DNA of 60,437 nt, from positions 1-60,437 of IMG/VR virus record IMGVR_UViG_3300033148_004729; one strand, given 5' to 3'. The stretch is from a virus. Shown here piece by piece: positions 17,382 through 26,039 of the stretch; the stretch's first letter is position 1, and the number at the start of each line of letters is the position of its first letter. A program made the position numbers and the translations under genes. Below the pieces are notes generated by a model that saw nothing but the letters and a program-made list of their open reading frames with translations, searched no databases and had not been told where the DNA came from.

Positions 17382-17392
17382 GAGGAGGCGGG

Positions 17393-18604
17393 ATGTCGTT
17401 CTATGTCAGCCGAAACATGGGGCCCTACGGAACGGTTGCCCTCGGGCTCTATGATTGGAAAGAGTTCTTGAAGAACACGGGTGGCACGAAGGACTGGAAC
17501 GTCGTTGCCAGCGGGGATGGATTGGCCGCCTTCTCGGCCTCTGGAGACATCATTGCGAGCGGGGCCATCGGGGCTACCGGCTTGGACAACACCAACGCCT
17601 GGATTGTACTCGAAGACCCAGACGGCAATCGTCAGATCAAGCTCTACAGATCGACGAATGGTTATCGGTGGTATTGGAGGTACTCGAAGGGCAAGAAGTT
17701 TGCGCTCCACGGAGTTGGAGATGGTATTGCGCTTACGATTGATGCCACTGGGACGCCAAACATTGTCCTGACAGATTCGGCCGGTGAGTTCACCTCGGAT
17801 GTGGTCGGCAAGAACATCACGATCATTGGAGCAATCAATCCGGCGAACGACGGCACGTATCCTATCACGGCTCAGACGGCCACGACGGTCACGTACACCA
17901 ATGCAGGAGGAGTTACCGAGAATTTCGCCGGGACGTGGCACATCACCGACGGGACTGCGGTGACATCTCCTTCAGCGGACGACGACAAGTCATTTTCGCT
18001 CAACAGATCAGTGTCATTTGTTGGCTATCCGTCCAGTGGTTCGTACTACATGCACATCGTTGCGGAGGGAGACACGCCGGACGGTAACGTTTATCCGTTC
18101 TGGACGGCCATGAGGTACACCGCTACCGGGAATCCCTGGGGCTTCATCATGATGGATTGTATTGATGATTCGTTGTCTCCGGCTGCCGATAGCGATAAGG
18201 CTCTTTTGGCGAGTTCTGCGAATCAGGCTCTTGGATACAACTCCGGCACCTATTTTGGTTACGGCAGTCCGAATTCTTACCTCAGTGGGTTCATGCGGTA
18301 TGGTGAAGCAAACGAGGAGTGGAACGCTTTTGGGTATTTGAACTATTATTTGACTGGTGCCGTGGTTTGTCCGAATGCCCTTGGGTCGAACCCAGAGGAT
18401 ACCAAGTACGCCGTGCTTCCTAACTTCGTGGCGAGGACCGGCGGTATCGTAAATGGCATGAAGGGTCAGTCGAATCTGACGAGGTGGAAGCCGATCAACA
18501 CATTCGGGTATGGCGACGTCGTCTATGACGGGACAGATTATTTTCTTGTCATTGATGAGACGATGTTACGGGGCTGGCCGGATTCGACGGGGCCGACGAT
18601 TTAG
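17393..18604 (+). CDS. receptor-binding/tail adhesin paralogue 1
   Basis: 403 residues. The most divergent of four paralogues (with 19796, 20732, 21792), sharing the closing pattern DG-x-DY-x-x-x-x-x-x-L-x-GWP. Residues about 115-185 are an inserted domain (IVLTDSAGEFTSDVVGKN to FAGTWHI) that is clearly related to the C-terminal domain of the protein at 23519, including PANxGxxxIT and YTNxxG. The main part is rich in Tyr, Trp, Gly and Asn, as usual for carbohydrate-binding phage adhesins. Start ATG 17393 after GGAGGAGGCGGG. Confidence 0.75.
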   Translation: MSFYVSRNMGPYGTVALGLYDWKEFLKNTGGTKDWNVVASGDGLAAFSASGDIIASGAIGATGLDNTNAWIVLEDPDGNRQIKLYRSTNGYRWYWRYSKGKKFALHGVGDGIALTIDATGTPNIVLTDSAGEFTSDVVGKNITIIGAINPANDGTYPITAQTATTVTYTNAGGVTENFAGTWHITDGTAVTSPSADDDKSFSLNRSVSFVGYPSSGSYYMHIVAEGDTPDGNVYPFWTAMRYTATGNPWGFIMMDCIDDSLSPAADSDKALLASSANQALGYNSGTYFGYGSPNSYLSGFMRYGEANEEWNAFGYLNYYLTGAVVCPNALGSNPEDTKYAVLPNFVARTGGIVNGMKGQSNLTRWKPINTFGYGDVVYDGTDYFLVIDETMLRGWPDSTGPTI

Positions 18605-18613
18605 GGACTGGCG

Positions 18614-18895
18614 ATGGCCTTCTACACGGCGGATCAGAGTTACTATGACTACGTGACCCCGGATACTTGGGGCGCGAAGTACGGCTTGAAGCCTGGGTAC
18701 GTTTATGTTGGTGCAGGTGGTGGCGGCGTGACCGAGTATTGGATGAACAAGTGCTGGGACCCGGGTGGTCCTGCGTGGGTGTTCTGGGAGACACCGAACG
18801 CACCGGACCCGGCCGGGGCCTCGTACCCAGACCCGTACGCCACGGGCTTCGGGGGTTGCTCCGACTACCGGGTGGCGTTCAAGCGGTATCAGTAG
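18614..18895 (+). CDS. small fibre-associated protein, paralogue of 22815
   Basis: 93 residues. The C-terminal half (GGVTEYWMNKCWDPGGPAW, then GASYPDPYATGFGG and YRVAFKRYQ) is strongly similar to the protein at 22815 (LEYWVNKTWDPGGPEW, GASYPDPHGTGFGG, YRIAARRYR), while the N-terminal parts differ. One copy follows adhesin 1 and the other follows adhesin 4, so each adhesin block ends with one. It could be a small capping, chaperone or connector subunit for the adhesins; function is not known to me. Confidence 0.72.
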   Translation: MAFYTADQSYYDYVTPDTWGAKYGLKPGYVYVGAGGGGVTEYWMNKCWDPGGPAWVFWETPNAPDPAGASYPDPYATGFGGCSDYRVAFKRYQ

Positions 18896-18905
18896 GAGGG
18901 GCAGG

Positions 18906-19793
18906 ATGACAGCGAACAGCCCCAGGATGGGATGGCCCTACCCCGCACGGGAAGATGACCCGTGGTACGACGGGTTCGAGGACTTCGTTCAGGCTGACGA
19001 TGCTTCTGGCTTCGCCCACAGGGAAGACAGGAACCTCTTCATCACCGGGGGTGGTACCTTGTCGTGGGATGCCGGAACGGGCGTCCTGACGTGGACTGAG
19101 GCCATCCAGCTCGTTTCTCCGACGACAGGGTTCCTCCTTGGTATCGCGGCTGACTCCGTGACCATCGAGAACGGCGAGGTGCTCTACGCCGTATTGGTCC
19201 GTCAGGCGCTCGAAGCCAGGACCCTCACCAAGGCCATCGCGAATTCGGTGCCGTCGAACGACAACGCCTTCATGCTGTGTGTCAGGATCGGCAACAACCT
19301 CCACTGGCGCAACGGCCTTGTGATGTCGAGTGGCTCGTCGGTGAGTGGAGTCGGTTTTTCGGGTTCTGGCATCTCTCTCAGCATCGAGACGGGACGTGCA
19401 GACTACGTGCAGGTGAATCCCACGGTCGAGGAGGTCGTGGGACAGTGGATGCTCGACGGTGCTGTTGTTGCTGGCGGTGTGAGGTTCAGGTGCATGATGC
19501 GGCCGACCTTCAACGCGGCCGGGTGGGCGCGCGTGCGCGTGTACGATCTCGGAGCCGTCGGGACCCCCGCGGCGGCTGTCGAGATCACGGATGACGCGAC
19601 GGCGGCCTATCGAATGCAGGCAACGACTTCTGGCCTTGTCTACCTGGAAACGTCGGTGATGACGATAGGGGTCTCCCCGGGCGTTGGGCAGATTGTCAAC
19701 GCCAGGAGGATGTACGAGGCGACCTTGGAGCAAAGCTCCTTGGCAGGTGACACGGTAGATTTCGGCTTCGCTGGCGTCTACGTGGGGGTGTAG
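18906..19793 (+). CDS. tail fibre protein, shorter paralogue of 15972
   Basis: 295 residues from ATG 18906, placed after GGAGGGGCAGG; an upstream in-frame start would run into the previous gene. The N-terminal domain (SPRMGWPYPAREDDPWYDG, DDASGFAHREDRNLF) and the C-terminal domain (RMYEATLEQSSLAGDTVDFG) match the 15972 fibre, but the three shaft repeats are missing. So the array contains a long and a short version of the same fibre. Likely a structural tail protein. Confidence 0.78.
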   Translation: MTANSPRMGWPYPAREDDPWYDGFEDFVQADDASGFAHREDRNLFITGGGTLSWDAGTGVLTWTEAIQLVSPTTGFLLGIAADSVTIENGEVLYAVLVRQALEARTLTKAIANSVPSNDNAFMLCVRIGNNLHWRNGLVMSSGSSVSGVGFSGSGISLSIETGRADYVQVNPTVEEVVGQWMLDGAVVAGGVRFRCMMRPTFNAAGWARVRVYDLGAVGTPAAAVEITDDATAAYRMQATTSGLVYLETSVMTIGVSPGVGQIVNARRMYEATLEQSSLAGDTVDFGFAGVYVGV

Positions 19794-19795
19794 CC

Positions 19796-20725
19796 GTGGC
19801 CATCGTCAGAGACCTCAACCGGGCTTTCGATAGCGGAAATTTTTTGACCTGGCAGGTGAAGTTGTTCCTGGAGGGTCTTGGGTGGACGACCGTTTCTACA
19901 GGGTCGGGTGGCGGCGGGCTGTATTCAGCAGTTGGCGAGGTCTGCACGGTCCCACAGTACGGTAATTTTTGTACCCTCGGAACCGAGTGGGGGTGGAACT
20001 ATTGCTGGAGGGTCTTGGAGAGCCCTGGACCACGTCATGAGCAATGGTTGTTCAAGCATGGAATTTACTACGGCGACGACAACTCATGGACGATCTCGTA
20101 CTCACCGGACGGGAACTTCACGAGGACTCCGACGAATGCGCCGTCGGCGACTGTTGCGCCGACGTGTGCTGACGAGCATCAGTTGTACTCAGGGCTTTAC
20201 GGGACGGACAAAGGGAACCTCGCGCTGTATCATTTCATCGGCATTGATGCGCCTATAGGAGCCGGGGCGTACGGGTTTGTTGTCGCCACGCTTGAAAGTC
20301 ACTCTGGTTACAGCCCGAGGCCAGGGGTGTCGTTGGTTCAAGATCCATTCATGAATGGTGATCCTTCAGATCCTCATGCGTGGGCTGTTGGTGTTCCACT
20401 GAATTTCGATTGGGATTTGAAGCTCGCGTCACTCGTCCACGCCGGGACAGGGACGGAGTTTTGGGCGACGATTTACGGAGGGTCTTGGAGTGGTGGAGGG
20501 TTCTTGAATGCCGTTCATGGTGTTGGAGTTGACCTGAAAGAACGGCCTCTTCCTGTACCGTATGTGAGTGAAAATCCGAAGTGGGTTCCTGGGGTGTCCT
20601 ACTTCTTTTTCGGTCCCGGGGTTCAGCGTCACTATCCACAGCGAGTTGACGGGGAGGACTTCGTTTACATCGGAGAGTTTTTGTTGCGTGGGTGGGACAA
20701 GACAGTTTTTCCGAGGACGGTCTGA
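19796..20725 (+). CDS. receptor-binding/tail adhesin paralogue 2
   Basis: 309 residues, start GTG 19796 with only two bases between it and the previous stop. N-terminal pattern LTWQVKLFLEGLGWTTVSTGSG, middle YSPDGNFTRTPTNAPSA, C-terminal DGEDFVYIGEFLLRGWDKTV. All three patterns recur in the 21792 gene and partly in 20732. It is rich in aromatic residues and Gly, with no catalytic motif seen. Role as a receptor-binding protein is inferred from position and family-like architecture. Confidence 0.76.
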   Translation: MAIVRDLNRAFDSGNFLTWQVKLFLEGLGWTTVSTGSGGGGLYSAVGEVCTVPQYGNFCTLGTEWGWNYCWRVLESPGPRHEQWLFKHGIYYGDDNSWTISYSPDGNFTRTPTNAPSATVAPTCADEHQLYSGLYGTDKGNLALYHFIGIDAPIGAGAYGFVVATLESHSGYSPRPGVSLVQDPFMNGDPSDPHAWAVGVPLNFDWDLKLASLVHAGTGTEFWATIYGGSWSGGGFLNAVHGVGVDLKERPLPVPYVSENPKWVPGVSYFFFGPGVQRHYPQRVDGEDFVYIGEFLLRGWDKTVFPRTV

Positions 20726-20731
20726 GTTGAA

Positions 20732-21784
20732 ATGGCCATCGTAGCTGCCGTGAACAACGATTACCGTGGAGGGACAGAGTGCCTGTGGAGGCTCAAGTCC
20801 GTCTTGAAAGCAGCGGGTTGGACTGTTCCATTTTCGGGTTCAGGTTCGGACATTGATTGTGGTGCTGGTCTTATATTGCCGGGCTCGTATTTTGGTGGGG
20901 ACTTGCCAGCATGGGGTGTTGGCAACACAAGATTTTGGGGGTGTCCAGGACTTGGAGCTTTAGGGATAGGCACGGCAGCGGGGACGTCTCTTGGTCGTCC
21001 AAGGTCGTGGTTCTGCATCGTGGACCCGAATGGTCGAGGATGGTTCTTCGGGCGCAGCAAGTATGAAAATTCGGACAACGGGTGGTGTGTGGCCTACAGT
21101 CCGGACGGGTGGGTGTCGCACGGAGATGCCGCGTGGGACGATGGGACCCTTTATGGGCATCCTGTTTCTCCGACGGGTAGAGAGCAGGTGATCGTTGGGT
21201 GGAATCTCGGGTGGGAGGTGGATCAGTTTTTGTTGAACACGAATGCTGGATTCCCGGTAAATTCAAAATTCCACTGTTGGGCTGACTCCGCTCCGTCTGC
21301 GTCTGGTGAGTATTCGCTCATCATGCTCAATGTCTACGGTACAAATCAGACCCAAGAATTTCTTGCTCAAGACCCATTTGAGGATAGCTACGATCCGTTG
21401 AATCCGCATCCATTGGCTGTTGTTCGTAGCAGAAGCCTCCATGGTGGGCTCAATAAGTGGTTCGGGCAGACGTACATGCACTACGGGCTGGAGTCCGAAC
21501 TGTGGAAGGTTTTGTGGGGAAGTGAGTGGAGGGATACCGGAGGGTTCTTGACGCCGGGCGGCGGTGGAACCGGAGCCGACGGAAAGGAGCGTCCCCTTCC
21601 TGTTCCGTATTTGTGCGAGCTTCCAAACGAGCACCCAGGCATGTCGTCAATGTTTTGGTGGAATCCGAATGGTTCTGCTGTTCATGCTTACCCAGATCAA
21701 GCAGATGGCGAGGACTATTTGTACGTGCAGGATGTGATGTTGTACGGCTGGCCCAACGCAGTGGTGCCGCAGTCGTACCCGTAG
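20732..21784 (+). CDS. receptor-binding/tail adhesin paralogue 3
   Basis: 350 residues. Shares the start (LWRLKSVLKAAGWTVPFSGSG) and end (DGEDYLYVQDVMLYGWPNAV) with its neighbours; the middle is largely different, as expected for a host-range determinant under diversifying selection. GKERPLPVPY near the C-terminus also occurs as LKERPLPVPY in paralogue 2. The gene is visibly more AT-rich than the baseplate genes. Start ATG 20732. Confidence 0.76.
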   Translation: MAIVAAVNNDYRGGTECLWRLKSVLKAAGWTVPFSGSGSDIDCGAGLILPGSYFGGDLPAWGVGNTRFWGCPGLGALGIGTAAGTSLGRPRSWFCIVDPNGRGWFFGRSKYENSDNGWCVAYSPDGWVSHGDAAWDDGTLYGHPVSPTGREQVIVGWNLGWEVDQFLLNTNAGFPVNSKFHCWADSAPSASGEYSLIMLNVYGTNQTQEFLAQDPFEDSYDPLNPHPLAVVRSRSLHGGLNKWFGQTYMHYGLESELWKVLWGSEWRDTGGFLTPGGGGTGADGKERPLPVPYLCELPNEHPGMSSMFWWNPNGSAVHAYPDQADGEDYLYVQDVMLYGWPNAVVPQSYP

Positions 21785-21791
21785 GAGAGTC

Positions 21792-22805
21792 ATGGCGCTT
21801 CATCGAAATCTGAATCAGCCGGGTTATAGTTACAACCACTTGACGTGGTACATCCAGACCGAGCTTCTTGCTGCCGGGTGGATTGTTGCGGCTTCAGGGT
21901 CAGGCACGGGTGGTCTTTATAGCGCGGCCGGTGATGTTTTCGATAGGGGTGGCAAGAATCCTGTTCAAGGTAGCGATGTTACTGACATCGGTGTTGGGAT
22001 TGGGCAGGAACATTGGGGTAATACGCTTTGCTGGGCCATCATGGAGTACCCGACTGCCGCGACGAAGAAGCGTCAGCTCCTCATGTATCGGGATGGTCTT
22101 TTCGGGACGGCGAGTGATCGGAACTGGAGGTTCTATTACTCGCACAACGGAGATTTCACTCGGAACCCGACGAATGTGCCGAGTGCGAACGTCTTCCCGA
22201 CGTGTGCTAATGGCTACCTGATTCGCGATGCAACGATGTTCAACGTCGATGCCAGCATCATTCATGTCGTGGCGAACGATGTGCCCATCAATGGAGAGTA
22301 TGGATTCTGGGGGCTTCGTGTTGTTTCTGCGAACGCCTTTGGAGGGATGATCTTCTTTGACCCGCTTCATTCAAACGAGGGTGCGCTTGCACCTCATCCG
22401 TTGGCTGTTGCTGGATCGGAAGGGAATCTGTCACTCGCAGGTATAATAGCTACACGCGGAACCACAGTGAACGCCAAGTGGGTAGCTGATGCTGGGCTTC
22501 CCTCTGAAGAGTGGAACACCATGGTGTACCCGACGCTGTACGGGCGTCAGTCGGGGCCTTCGGTTTATCCGGGGTCGGCGGGGGTGTCACCGTGGGATGG
22601 GAAGTCCAGGCCGATGATCATTCCGTGTCATGGGCTTCCGTTGGGCCCGAAGGGTGGGTACGTCGGGGTGTCGACGTGGTTCTCGTGGAAAGCTGTCGGG
22701 TTGAGGGACTATCCTGATCAGGCTGATGGTGAGGACTACCTCTACATGGGTGATTTGCTCTTGTACGGATGGGACAACACTGTCATTCCAACGGCAGTGC
22801 CGTAG
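21792..22805 (+). CDS. receptor-binding/tail adhesin paralogue 4
   Basis: 337 residues. N-terminal LTWYIQTELLAAGWIVAASG, middle YSHNGDFTRNPTNVPSANV (almost the same as paralogue 2), C-terminal DGEDYLYMGDLLLYGWDNTV. Closest to paralogue 2. Start ATG 21792 after GTAGGAGAGTC. Confidence 0.76.
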   Translation: MALHRNLNQPGYSYNHLTWYIQTELLAAGWIVAASGSGTGGLYSAAGDVFDRGGKNPVQGSDVTDIGVGIGQEHWGNTLCWAIMEYPTAATKKRQLLMYRDGLFGTASDRNWRFYYSHNGDFTRNPTNVPSANVFPTCANGYLIRDATMFNVDASIIHVVANDVPINGEYGFWGLRVVSANAFGGMIFFDPLHSNEGALAPHPLAVAGSEGNLSLAGIIATRGTTVNAKWVADAGLPSEEWNTMVYPTLYGRQSGPSVYPGSAGVSPWDGKSRPMIIPCHGLPLGPKGGYVGVSTWFSWKAVGLRDYPDQADGEDYLYMGDLLLYGWDNTVIPTAVP

Positions 22806-22814
22806 GAGGCTGGT

Positions 22815-23090
22815 GTGGCCAAGGTCCAGGTAGAGATAGAAAACTACGGGATTCCTGTCTTTGCTGGCGGTGTTCCTCCGGTGCCGATTGACACCGAAAC
22901 GATGGAGTTCGGGGTTGGTGGTCTTTTGGAATATTGGGTCAACAAGACGTGGGACCCAGGTGGTCCAGAATGGGTCTACTGGGAGACGAATCCTGATCCT
23001 GACGTAGGAGGAGCGTCGTATCCGGATCCACACGGGACTGGCTTCGGGGGCACCGAGGGCTATAGAATCGCTGCGAGACGGTATCGGTAG
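22815..23090 (+). CDS. small fibre-associated protein, paralogue of 18614
   Basis: 91 residues, start GTG 22815 behind TAGGAGGCTG. The second half duplicates the 18614 protein (WDPGG, ASYPDP, TGFGG, RRY end); the first half is different. It closes the four-adhesin array. No known domain. Confidence 0.72.
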   Translation: MAKVQVEIENYGIPVFAGGVPPVPIDTETMEFGVGGLLEYWVNKTWDPGGPEWVYWETNPDPDVGGASYPDPHGTGFGGTEGYRIAARRYR

Positions 23091-23102
23091 AAGGAGTAGG
23101 AG

Positions 23103-23507
23103 ATGGTGAAGTCGGGGCAGAAGTCGCCGAAAAGAAGGCGAGACGGGGGCAACGGGGTGGTGAAGGTCACGGCCTCCTCGGTCATGGTTCCGGAGGACTT
23201 GAGACCCACCGTCAGAGAGGCGTGCGGGGAGGTCATCAAGTTCCAGGCCGCCGGGATGAACATCCGGGAGCAGTACCTCAAGAGGGAAGCTAGTGTCTTG
23301 GCTCAAATCAGAGCGGCTACCCATCGGCGTGATGTTCTCATCAGGAAGGTGCGCGATGGACTCGGTGTCCCTGACGACTGGACCTTGGTCGTTGAGACGA
23401 TGGGTTTCCGGCCGACTGGGATGCCTCCTGTAGCCTTGCAACGGCGAGCGTCCGAGGACACCCCTGAAGAGCCTGAAGCTCCACAGACGCCGACAGAGGA
23501 CGAGTAG
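23103..23507 (+). CDS. small helical tail-region protein, unknown
   Basis: 134 residues. Basic N-terminus (KSPKRRRDGG), a long predicted helix near 35-75 (EACGEVIKFQAAGMNIREQ), and an acidic Pro/Glu C-terminus (EEPEAPQTPTEDE). Start ATG 23103 after GAAGGAGTAGGAG. Sits between the adhesin array and a gpI-like gene; possibly a scaffold or fibre connector, but nothing I recognise. Confidence 0.68.
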   Translation: MVKSGQKSPKRRRDGGNGVVKVTASSVMVPEDLRPTVREACGEVIKFQAAGMNIREQYLKREASVLAQIRAATHRRDVLIRKVRDGLGVPDDWTLVVETMGFRPTGMPPVALQRRASEDTPEEPEAPQTPTEDE

Positions 23508-23518
23508 GAGGGGTGTGA

Positions 23519-25276
23519 GTGTCGGGATTTGGACATTGGCCGTTCGGTGAGGGCCCGTTTGGCTCGTTCGACTGGGCGAAGCAAGTCCTTTTCCGGGACC
23601 TTCCGGAGATCGACCGGCGGCTTGATGCCGAGAATCCTGATGCCCCGCTGGAGACATGGGCTGACTCCTGCAAGCCTCTTTTTGATGAGCTTCTGACCTT
23701 CGCCCGTGAGTTCGAGACGCTCCGGGACCCGGATTATGTTCGGACCCAGTTCCAAGACCGTCTTTCGGTGACTTTGCTGTCTGCTGCGGTCGAGAAGAGT
23801 GGGCGGACCGTGCGGGTGACGGTGGATGACCCGGACCCGAACGATCCTTTCGTTCCGCTTGGGCGCACCTCTGTGGGGTGGATTCTCACCGATGCCGACG
23901 GTCGAGAGTTCACGGTCAATCAGGTCCACAAGCTCTCGAACGCCATCATCATAACCGGCAACATCTTGCCAACGACCGGGGTTTCTCCGGCTGGTGACGC
24001 TATCCTTCAGCCGCCGTCGCTCATCGGTTTCCTCGGAGGAGACTACGGCGTCAAGATTGACCAGCACGACCCCGAGGTCTTCCAACGTTCGATGGTCAGG
24101 AACGCCTGGCAGCTCTTCGGGATGAAGGGGTCGCAGAAGAGCTACGAGGTGGTCGGCAAGATGGCCGGCTACGATGTGGTGGCTTTGGCGCTCTGGAGGG
24201 TCAACCCGGTTCCGTCGGCGATTCCGGCTGGAAGCGTCTACGAGATACCACCTGGAAGCGGCAAGTATTACACCGACGTGGCCCCTGCGAGGCCAAATTT
24301 TGACATGGTGGCGGCCGACGTTATCCCACTCGACAAGTTCTGCTGGGAGGAGCCTGACTGGACCACGGACGGCATCACGCCGCCTCCTGGCCCTCTTCCG
24401 GACGGAACGTCTGTGCAGGATGCCATTGGCTCCTACACCCAGGGACTCTCCATCACGGGCTCGGTGAGCCTCGGGGGTGGTCTCTGGCGCATCATCGTCA
24501 ACGGGGGTGCTGATCTTTGGCCCATCGCGTCACAAGGGCAGTGGCATGCGACCTTCACGGACGTCGGGGCTGACACCGGGCAGTTTTGGTTGGAGAGCAC
24601 TCCTGTGGACATCGGTGGGGGTTCGTGGACCTTCGTCGTGATGGCTAGTGCGACCCCGACCTTCGGCACGACGGTCAACCTCGACTATGAGTGCCAAGAG
24701 GAGACGTCCTGCGACTACTGCCGGGCGAGCCTCATTCGTATCGAGGTCCGACCGACCGAGATCCTCAACGAGCCGGACGCGCTGCTCAACGGTATCCTCG
24801 AACGGTTGCGGGATCGCATCCTGGCCATCGTGCCAATTCACGTAAGAATTGCCGATATCGTTCACATTATCGGTCCCGTGCCGGTGGATGTCGGGGTGGC
24901 GGGGCAGCATCTCATTGTGACAGGTACCCAGCAACGGGCTCTCTTCGCGTACGCGCCCATTGGGTACTACTTCGACCACATGGCTGCTGACATGTTCAAG
25001 GTGGACCCGGCCCACATGGTCGTCACGCCATCGTTGACGGTCAGTGGAACCGGGGACACCATCGGTGGAGCACCTCCGGCTATGACCTTGACGGATGCGG
25101 CAGGTGGTTTCATGCCGTGGATGGTTGGCAAGACGGTCACTTTGGCTGGCGCCACAACCCCAGCAAACAATGGGCCTTTCACCATTACGAGCTATATCAG
25201 CCCAATACAGATCGGGTATACCAATGGGGCTGGATTTGCGGAGCCGTTCCCAGGAACGTGGTCCGTGTCGACGTAG
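23519..25276 (+). CDS. tail protein, gpI-like (baseplate-to-fibre adaptor)
   Basis: 585 residues, start GTG 23519 after TAGGAGGGG. N-terminal GFGHWPFGEGPFGSFDW, then a helical part with LPEIDRR. Near residues 205-230, NAWQLFGMKGSQKSYEVVGK followed by MAGYDVVALALWRV is the block typical of gpI-type proteins that attach fibres to the baseplate. The middle is beta-rich with a Cys cluster (CQEETSCDYC). The last about 70 residues are a domain also found inside adhesin 1 (MTLTDAAGGF, VGKTVTLAG, TPANNGPFTIT, FPGTWSV). Assignment to gpI is by position and the LW motif, not certain. Confidence 0.72.
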   Translation: MSGFGHWPFGEGPFGSFDWAKQVLFRDLPEIDRRLDAENPDAPLETWADSCKPLFDELLTFAREFETLRDPDYVRTQFQDRLSVTLLSAAVEKSGRTVRVTVDDPDPNDPFVPLGRTSVGWILTDADGREFTVNQVHKLSNAIIITGNILPTTGVSPAGDAILQPPSLIGFLGGDYGVKIDQHDPEVFQRSMVRNAWQLFGMKGSQKSYEVVGKMAGYDVVALALWRVNPVPSAIPAGSVYEIPPGSGKYYTDVAPARPNFDMVAADVIPLDKFCWEEPDWTTDGITPPPGPLPDGTSVQDAIGSYTQGLSITGSVSLGGGLWRIIVNGGADLWPIASQGQWHATFTDVGADTGQFWLESTPVDIGGGSWTFVVMASATPTFGTTVNLDYECQEETSCDYCRASLIRIEVRPTEILNEPDALLNGILERLRDRILAIVPIHVRIADIVHIIGPVPVDVGVAGQHLIVTGTQQRALFAYAPIGYYFDHMAADMFKVDPAHMVVTPSLTVSGTGDTIGGAPPAMTLTDAAGGFMPWMVGKTVTLAGATTPANNGPFTITSYISPIQIGYTNGAGFAEPFPGTWSVST

Positions 25277-25294
25277 AAGCGGGAGGAGGACGAG

Positions 25295-26008
25295 GTGGCG
25301 GTTTCAGCAGTCGTAGCGAACGGATGGCGTGAAATCCTTGCGCGCGTGTACGCGAGAGACATCACGCAGGCCTTGTCTGAGATCGTCCGCTTCAAGATCG
25401 GGGAGGGCGGATTCTCTGGAGGCGTTCCCATCACGCCTGATTCGACCTTCACCGACTTGGAGTCCGAGGGGGCTCCGCTTGCTGGTGGTGGGACGGCGAC
25501 TTTCAACAACGGTTCGACGGCAGTCGTCGGTGTCGGAACGAGCTTCCTGGCTGATGTTTCTCCGGGTGACTGGATCAAGCCGGGGCCGACTTTCATTGGT
25601 GTTGGTGCAACGCCTCAGTCGGCAGGTGACCCGGGCTCCGAGTACGACGAGTGGGGCCAGGTTCAGTCAGTCACGGACAACCTCAACATCGTCCTCACGG
25701 TTGGGTACGCGGGCGTGACGACCGTGCCGGTCAGGGAAGTTCGGAAGGCCTTGGAGCCTTTCTTCACCTTCCGAAAGACTCTTGTGGCTGGCGCTCTTGT
25801 CTACACCAGCGGGTTGCCGGCCATCACCGAGGCGACCTCTACCGTCGCAGCAGGCGAGGCGAATCAGGATCAGCTACTCAACAACCCGGTCTTCTACGAG
25901 CTTGCTCTCTTCGACAGCAACGGCGTGATGGTCTGCTACTGTACGTTCGATGCTCAGACGAAAGTGAGCGGAGTGCAGCTTGTGACGATTCTGGATCTGA
26001 CGTTCTAG
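25295..26008 (+). CDS. tail collar/fibre protein
   Basis: 237 residues, start GTG 25295 behind GGGAGGAGG. N-terminal helix (GWREILARVYARDITQALSE) then IVRFKIGEGGF, and beta-rich remainder with FFTFRKTL and PVFYELALFDSNGVMVCYCTF, a pattern common in phage tail-collar or fibre-tip proteins that precede fibres. It probably interacts with the fibre encoded next. Confidence 0.65.
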   Translation: MAVSAVVANGWREILARVYARDITQALSEIVRFKIGEGGFSGGVPITPDSTFTDLESEGAPLAGGGTATFNNGSTAVVGVGTSFLADVSPGDWIKPGPTFIGVGATPQSAGDPGSEYDEWGQVQSVTDNLNIVLTVGYAGVTTVPVREVRKALEPFFTFRKTLVAGALVYTSGLPAITEATSTVAAGEANQDQLLNNPVFYELALFDSNGVMVCYCTFDAQTKVSGVQLVTILDLTF

Positions 26009-26039
26009 GGGCTAGCGACGACGGAGAGGGAGAAGAAGC

